A DNA stretch of 24,000 nt from a virus: IMG/VR virus record IMGVR_UViG_3300025000_001035, positions 1-24,000 of that record; one strand, 5' to 3'. The translations under genes and the position numbers were made by a program. The notes beneath the pieces are model-generated. The model searched no databases. It was given only the letters and a program-made list of their open reading frames with translations, and was not told the origin of the DNA. Of the stretch, positions 20,979-24,000 are shown in pieces (positions within the stretch are counted from its first letter, which is position 1; every line of letters starts with the position of its first letter).

Positions 20979-23423
20979 TTATCTCCGTGTCACCACCCTG
21001 GACCGCTGTCCGCCTGCTCTGATGATGCGTCGGGCATACCCTCCGTGGCGTTGCATCACAAACCTCTGATTGTCCCCGTCCACCAGCTCAGGCGTGAAGT
21101 CGGAAAGGATATATCTTTCTGCGTCGAGGAGGTGGAAAGTACTTTTGTCCTCAATGTCGTCCGTCGGCTCGTATTTATCGTTCAAAGCATACGAGTAAGA
21201 CAGCTTTTCGTCAAGATACTTCTGCAAGTCATTGAACACAAACAGCTTATTGAGCTTGTGAAGGCCATACACCCTATCTATGCCAGTCGCCACGTCGTGG
21301 ATTTTGGGTTCCTGGATGAACCAGCCGTTGGCCCTGTACGCCTCCCGTATCTCCTCCTCTTGGTGGCTGCCGCCAGCCCGTTTCATCACGTTCAAGCCCT
21401 CGGTCAGCCGTTTGAACTCCTGCACATGCTCCCTGGTAGACCGTCCAGGCCCAGGTTTGTACTCATCATAGGCGTAGAAGTATCCCGTGGCGGGGTCCTG
21501 GGCATAGAACATGGCTGCGGGGTTCGCTGTCCCGAAGTCGTGGCCGACGTAGTGGGGCCAGGCTGCGGGAATGGCGAACCGCTTTATCTTGCAGGCGGCC
21601 TCATCGAAGGCGTCGTAGACCAGTCCAGCGGGCCGCTCGAACTTCCCCTCGTAGAACATGCGGAACTTCCATCCAGGCATGGTCTTCTTGGCCCGCTCGA
21701 ACTCCTCCGGGGGGAAAGCGGGATTGGCCGTCGAGGGCCAGGAGATGACTTCAATGCCACTATCTGGCTCTTTTGCTCTGTCAAAAAGCTCAGTCTTCAG
21801 CCAGCCCAACAGGTAGGGCGTCGTGGGGTACAGTATCCGCCCCTGGTGGATGCTGAGGCGTCGCAGGAGAGCCTCTCGTGCCTCACGGCGGAACTGGCGT
21901 TGCCCCGCTTCATCGGCCACAGCAGCCTTCGCCGTCGCCGATTCAAGGCTTTCGGGGTTGGTGGCCGTGCCGAATATCACCCGTGTCTTGCCTACTGTGA
22001 ACTCAAACACCTTATCAGAGTCACGATAGCGGCCTTTGTGCTGCATGTGCTGAAACACGTCCAAGAACTCAGGTAAGAGCTTCAGTTGCATGAGGGGGTA
22101 CGTGGCCGACACCATGAGATAGTCGCCCTCGCCCCGTTCCGCTATCTCCCTGTCCATCCAGTCCACGCCTACTGAGGTGTTATGTGTTGGCACATAACCA
22201 TAGCCAGCCAAATACATGCTGGAAGGACTGCTCACCTGAATACACTTCACTGGCATAGATGCAATGGGGACGACGGCAGTTATAAATCTGCGGCGCACAT
22301 CTGGGCGATTGACCTTCGCCTGTCTTACCAGTTTTCTGGCAATTGTAAAAACAGGCAACGTGGTGCAAAAGTCAAAAACGGTGGTGTCTTTAGATGGAAT
22401 CCCATTACAAAGTGGCGTTTTGATTCGACTACGCCACTTGATGCCAAGCGAGGAGAGCAAGACGCCAAAGCCGTAAGCTAACAAAGGTTTCACGCTCGAC
22501 CACTCACACCGTCCATTTGGAGCGCAATATCCATCGGTGTCCATCAAGCCTCTTAGCAAGGCCATGCGTTGGTCGTAGGAACCCCTGAGATAGCTGTCTG
22601 GGATATGTTTGTTGTTCAACACCCCAAGGGTACGAAGCCGCCCTTGCAGCGTGTTTGCCCGACTTGCAAGGCTTCCGCTTGGATGTCCTCCGCCCACTTG
22701 ATAAGTCTGAGCTTTGCCTGTGTTGGGGGATGGTCGGGCATGGAGACTGTAACCCTCTATAGTGATGCCAGCCAATACCTCCTCGTCCATAGTTGTTATA
22801 TTGGAACTTGCAGATGTGCCGTCTCCAAGCCAGCATCCTAAAGTGTAGGGCTGGATTGGATAGTCTTTTGCTCGATAAGTAACAGGCTGGCAGAGGGCTA
22901 TAGAGTGATTCGTTGACTCATTGAGCGCCCCTTCTCTTGAAATAAGGGTGCGGCGAATGCCATTTGTGGTAACAACACTAGACCGAGGATGCCTGCGCTT
23001 TTGCAGGTATGCCCAGCCAGGCACAGGGATTTTGACTTGTCTCGTCTCATTTTTCCTCTGTGTGGCAGTCTGGGTCTTCCAACAATGGTCAGCATCTGCA
23101 ATGAGCCAGGCCCCATCATCAAACTCTACCCTGAAACATCTCCGTCCATACTGGATTTCGGTGGCAAATATCACTTGGCACTCTCTGCCACCATCGTCAA
23201 AGACCACGTCGCCAGGATGCAGTGATTCCATGCTAACAAACCCGTTAGGGGTTGGAATCGGCGTATCTATGGCTAAGGCTTTTCCACTTTGAACTCCGCT
23301 AAGCGCAAGTATCTCCCGTGCCTTGGACATCATCACGGCTATCTGGCCGTAGTGCATGTTGTGACGCATCTCCCCGTTCGGAAGAAGCTCACGGTAAGGG
23401 CGAACAGCAGGAACGGTGGTCAT
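20979..23423 (-). CDS. terL: Terminase large subunit, interrupted by an intein
   Basis: The full reading frame is 814 residues: 447 of terminase extein plus a 367-residue intein at 49-415. The ATPase part has Walker A SGVQSGK/TS split by the intein between K48 and T416, Walker B KAAVADEAG and the coupling motif YPTTPY. The nuclease domain has VGHDFGTANPAAM, whose Asp is a candidate metal ligand of the RNase H-like fold, and a later HDVATGIDRVYGL. It packages DNA by ATP-driven translocation through the portal encoded next. ATG at 23423 overlaps the preceding stop as ATGA. Because the intein breaks the P-loop, the ATPase can work only after protein splicing. No separate small terminase is certain in the window. 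Confidence 0.92.
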   Translation of the reverse strand: MTTVPAVRPYRELLPNGEMRHNMHYGQIAVMMSKAREILALSGVQSGKALAIDTPIPTPNGFVSMESLHPGDVVFDDGGRECQVIFATEIQYGRRCFRVEFDDGAWLIADADHCWKTQTATQRKNETRQVKIPVPGWAYLQKRRHPRSSVVTTNGIRRTLISREGALNESTNHSIALCQPVTYRAKDYPIQPYTLGCWLGDGTSASSNITTMDEEVLAGITIEGYSLHARPSPNTGKAQTYQVGGGHPSGSLASRANTLQGRLRTLGVLNNKHIPDSYLRGSYDQRMALLRGLMDTDGYCAPNGRCEWSSVKPLLAYGFGVLLSSLGIKWRSRIKTPLCNGIPSKDTTVFDFCTTLPVFTIARKLVRQAKVNRPDVRRRFITAVVPIASMPVKCIQVSSPSSMYLAGYGYVPTHNTSVGVDWMDREIAERGEGDYLMVSATYPLMQLKLLPEFLDVFQHMQHKGRYRDSDKVFEFTVGKTRVIFGTATNPESLESATAKAAVADEAGQRQFRREAREALLRRLSIHQGRILYPTTPYLLGWLKTELFDRAKEPDSGIEVISWPSTANPAFPPEEFERAKKTMPGWKFRMFYEGKFERPAGLVYDAFDEAACKIKRFAIPAAWPHYVGHDFGTANPAAMFYAQDPATGYFYAYDEYKPGPGRSTREHVQEFKRLTEGLNVMKRAGGSHQEEEIREAYRANGWFIQEPKIHDVATGIDRVYGLHKLNKLFVFNDLQKYLDEKLSYSYALNDKYEPTDDIEDKSTFHLLDAERYILSDFTPELVDGDNQRFVMQRHGGYARRIIRAGGQRSRVVTRR
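22179..23279 (-). mobile_element. Class 3-type intein with LAGLIDADG endonuclease, in the TerL P-loop
   Basis: In-frame insertion of 367 residues, Ala49 to Asn415 of the TerL frame, starting ALAIDTPIPTPNG and ending GYVPTHN before Thr416. The first residue is Ala, not the Cys/Ser of ordinary inteins. The residues of the class 3 WCT set are present: Trp115 in ADHCW (block B, after His113), Cys394 in PVKCIQV (block F) and Thr413 in PTHN (block G). Cys394 would be the initiating nucleophile. An endonuclease of dodecapeptide type is inserted, with LGCWLGDGT (Asp201) and LRGLMDTDG (Asp297), both acids intact, so homing is plausible. The segment looks more AT-rich than its flanks (not computed). 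Confidence 0.9.
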
Positions 23424-23677
23424 CGCTCTTCCTCTGCCTTCATCCTCTTGATACTCTTGACAGCAACCCTAGGTATGGTAACAGAATTGGTCATGTTCCC
23501 ACTGAGGTCTGAACGGCTCTGCATGAGCGTTATTGACGTGCGGGCTGACTTCAGTAGATAGCCCACCGACCTACATTGGTCGGGAGCCGCAGATGCCAAA
23601 TACGCCTCTGGCGGACGCCAGCCACCATCCGTAATCGAGTCCAACCACTCCACCTCAACTATCGGGTACTTCTTCAC
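23420..23677 (-). CDS. Small phage protein upstream of the terminase, 85 aa
   Basis: 85 residues from GTG at 23677, with GGAG seven bases upstream. Its stop overlaps the terminase ATG as ATGA and its start overlaps the previous gene as GTGA. It contains VEWLDSITDGGWRPPEAYL near the N-terminus and CRSVGYLLKSARTSITLMQS in the middle, ending in a basic helix (RVAVKSIKRMKAEEER). The pattern VEWLDS..GW..P, then C-R-S-V-G-Y-L, recurs in short uncharacterised phage proteins as far as I recall. Function is unknown. A helix-turn-helix as in small terminases is not apparent, so I do not call it TerS. Confidence 0.65.
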   Translation of the reverse strand: MKKYPIVEVEWLDSITDGGWRPPEAYLASAAPDQCRSVGYLLKSARTSITLMQSRSDLSGNMTNSVTIPRVAVKSIKRMKAEEER

Positions 23678-23817
23678 GACAACTCTCCGTCCCGCAGCAT
23701 GGTGTCCAACTCCTCTTGCTTCTTAGTAGCCTGCCTCGCCATCTCCTCCATGAGCGGCTCCCCTCTGTGTGGGTTGATTTTTGGTACAGGAATAGCCTGT
23801 TGTCGCAACCTAGCCAT
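23674..23817 (-). CDS. Small hypothetical protein, 47 aa
   Basis: 47 codons from ATG at 23817 to TGA at 23676-23674, overlapping the next GTG start as GTGA. The product begins MARLRQQAIPVPKINPHRGE and continues with a charged helix around MEEMARQATKKQEELDTMLR. No domain recognised. The ribosome binding site is weak. Helical character and exact junction with the following gene support it. Confidence 0.5.
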   Translation of the reverse strand: MARLRQQAIPVPKINPHRGEPLMEEMARQATKKQEELDTMLRDGELS

Positions 23818-23860
23818 GGGCTTCGTGGGCTGCTTTTTGTCGGTTACTGTAGTAGGCCAT
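23810..23860 (-). CDS. Candidate 16-codon micro-ORF
   Basis: Sixteen codons, MAYYSNRQKAAHEAHG, with the ATG overlapping the upstream stop as TGATG and AGAGGAT at nine bases. Its end overlaps the next ATG at 23817. The same frame continues open upstream to the window edge, so this may be the tail of an overlapping longer gene instead. Weak evidence. Confidence 0.25.
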   Translation of the reverse strand: MAYYSNRQKAAHEAHG

Positions 23861-23991
23861 CAGTGCCCAATCCTCTCCATCGTGTGCCTGTACCTTTGCA
23901 CAGTTCGGTCTTTCAACGGCGGCACTAACCCCGATAGCTCCCTGGCATACGCTTCCCTGGTCGCTTTCATCGTCTCTTCGTTCCCTTCCAT
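23860..23991 (-). CDS. Small hypothetical protein, start uncertain at the window edge
   Basis: 43 residues from ATG at 23991, ending in TGA at 23862-23860, which overlaps the next ATG as TGATG. The GGAGGT upstream is only one base from this ATG, so a later ATG at 23970 or a start beyond the right edge is possible. The sequence (MEGNEETMKATREAYARELS then a basic helix) is helical and charged with no motif. Another frame is also open across the same bases, so the choice is tentative. Confidence 0.4.
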   Translation of the reverse strand: MEGNEETMKATREAYARELSGLVPPLKDRTVQRYRHTMERIGH

Positions 23992-24000
23992 ACCTCCATT

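Noticed and set aside
20805-22076. Plus-strand open frame of 423 codons over the terminase nuclease domain
   Set aside because: It is antisense to the recognised TerL frame, has no ribosome site and no recognisable motif. It is a by-product of codon use.
23420-23677. Small terminase subunit
   Set aside because: The position fits, but no helix-turn-helix or oligomerisation pattern is visible and the sequence matches a different small phage protein type.

Overview
The window is a piece of a tailed-phage (Caudoviricetes) genome, probably lytic or environmental. Every gene I can support lies on the minus strand and reads from right to left. Neighbouring genes are packed with ATGA, TGATG, TAATG or GTGA stop/start overlaps, so almost everything looks translationally coupled. 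The phage call rests on a recognisable head module: terminase large subunit, portal, a likely scaffold and an HK97-fold-type major capsid protein. I see no integrase, repressor, tRNA, CRISPR or IS element. Nothing identifies the host; base composition looks moderately GC-rich (not computed).

Reading in transcription order: small packaging-region proteins (24000-23420); terminase large subunit (23423-20979), interrupted inside its Walker A P-loop by an intein with a LAGLIDADG endonuclease and the W/C/T residues of a class 3 intein; portal (20974-19079); two small probable virion proteins (19066-17977); a 1253-residue protein, possibly internal or ejected (17973-14212); and a 69-residue protein. 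Then comes the only clear non-coding gap (about 13893-14005). It holds a sigma70-like promoter, a 7-bp palindrome next to the -10 box and a terminator-like hairpin. After it follow the scaffold-like protein (13892-13116), major capsid protein (13112-12234), a Cys/His-rich basic protein and a capsid-associated or decoration-type protein (11830-11066).

Next, with no break in the operon, is a sugar and small-molecule cassette of about 7.3 kb (11054-3760): a glycosyltransferase-methyltransferase fusion; a bifunctional nucleotidyltransferase-PfkB kinase (HldE-like, domains in swapped order); a GmhA-like SIS isomerase; a 27-codon micro-ORF; split thiamine-diphosphate enzyme subunits (E1 alpha and E1 beta types); an 84-residue protein; a radical SAM enzyme with extra C-terminal cysteines; and a LicD-like nucleotidyltransferase-fold protein. 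My inference is that they make an activated heptose-like or modified sugar and put it on the virion or on the host surface. This is the most interesting part of the window.

The left end returns to tail or virion genes: an unknown 125-residue protein, a glycine-rich tail-fibre-type protein, a small fibre-associated protein, an exported cysteine-containing protein, two small proteins, and a long protein that runs off the left edge. The six sugar/TPP/radical-SAM enzyme families are recognised from motifs. Substrates and the target of the pathway are inferred.
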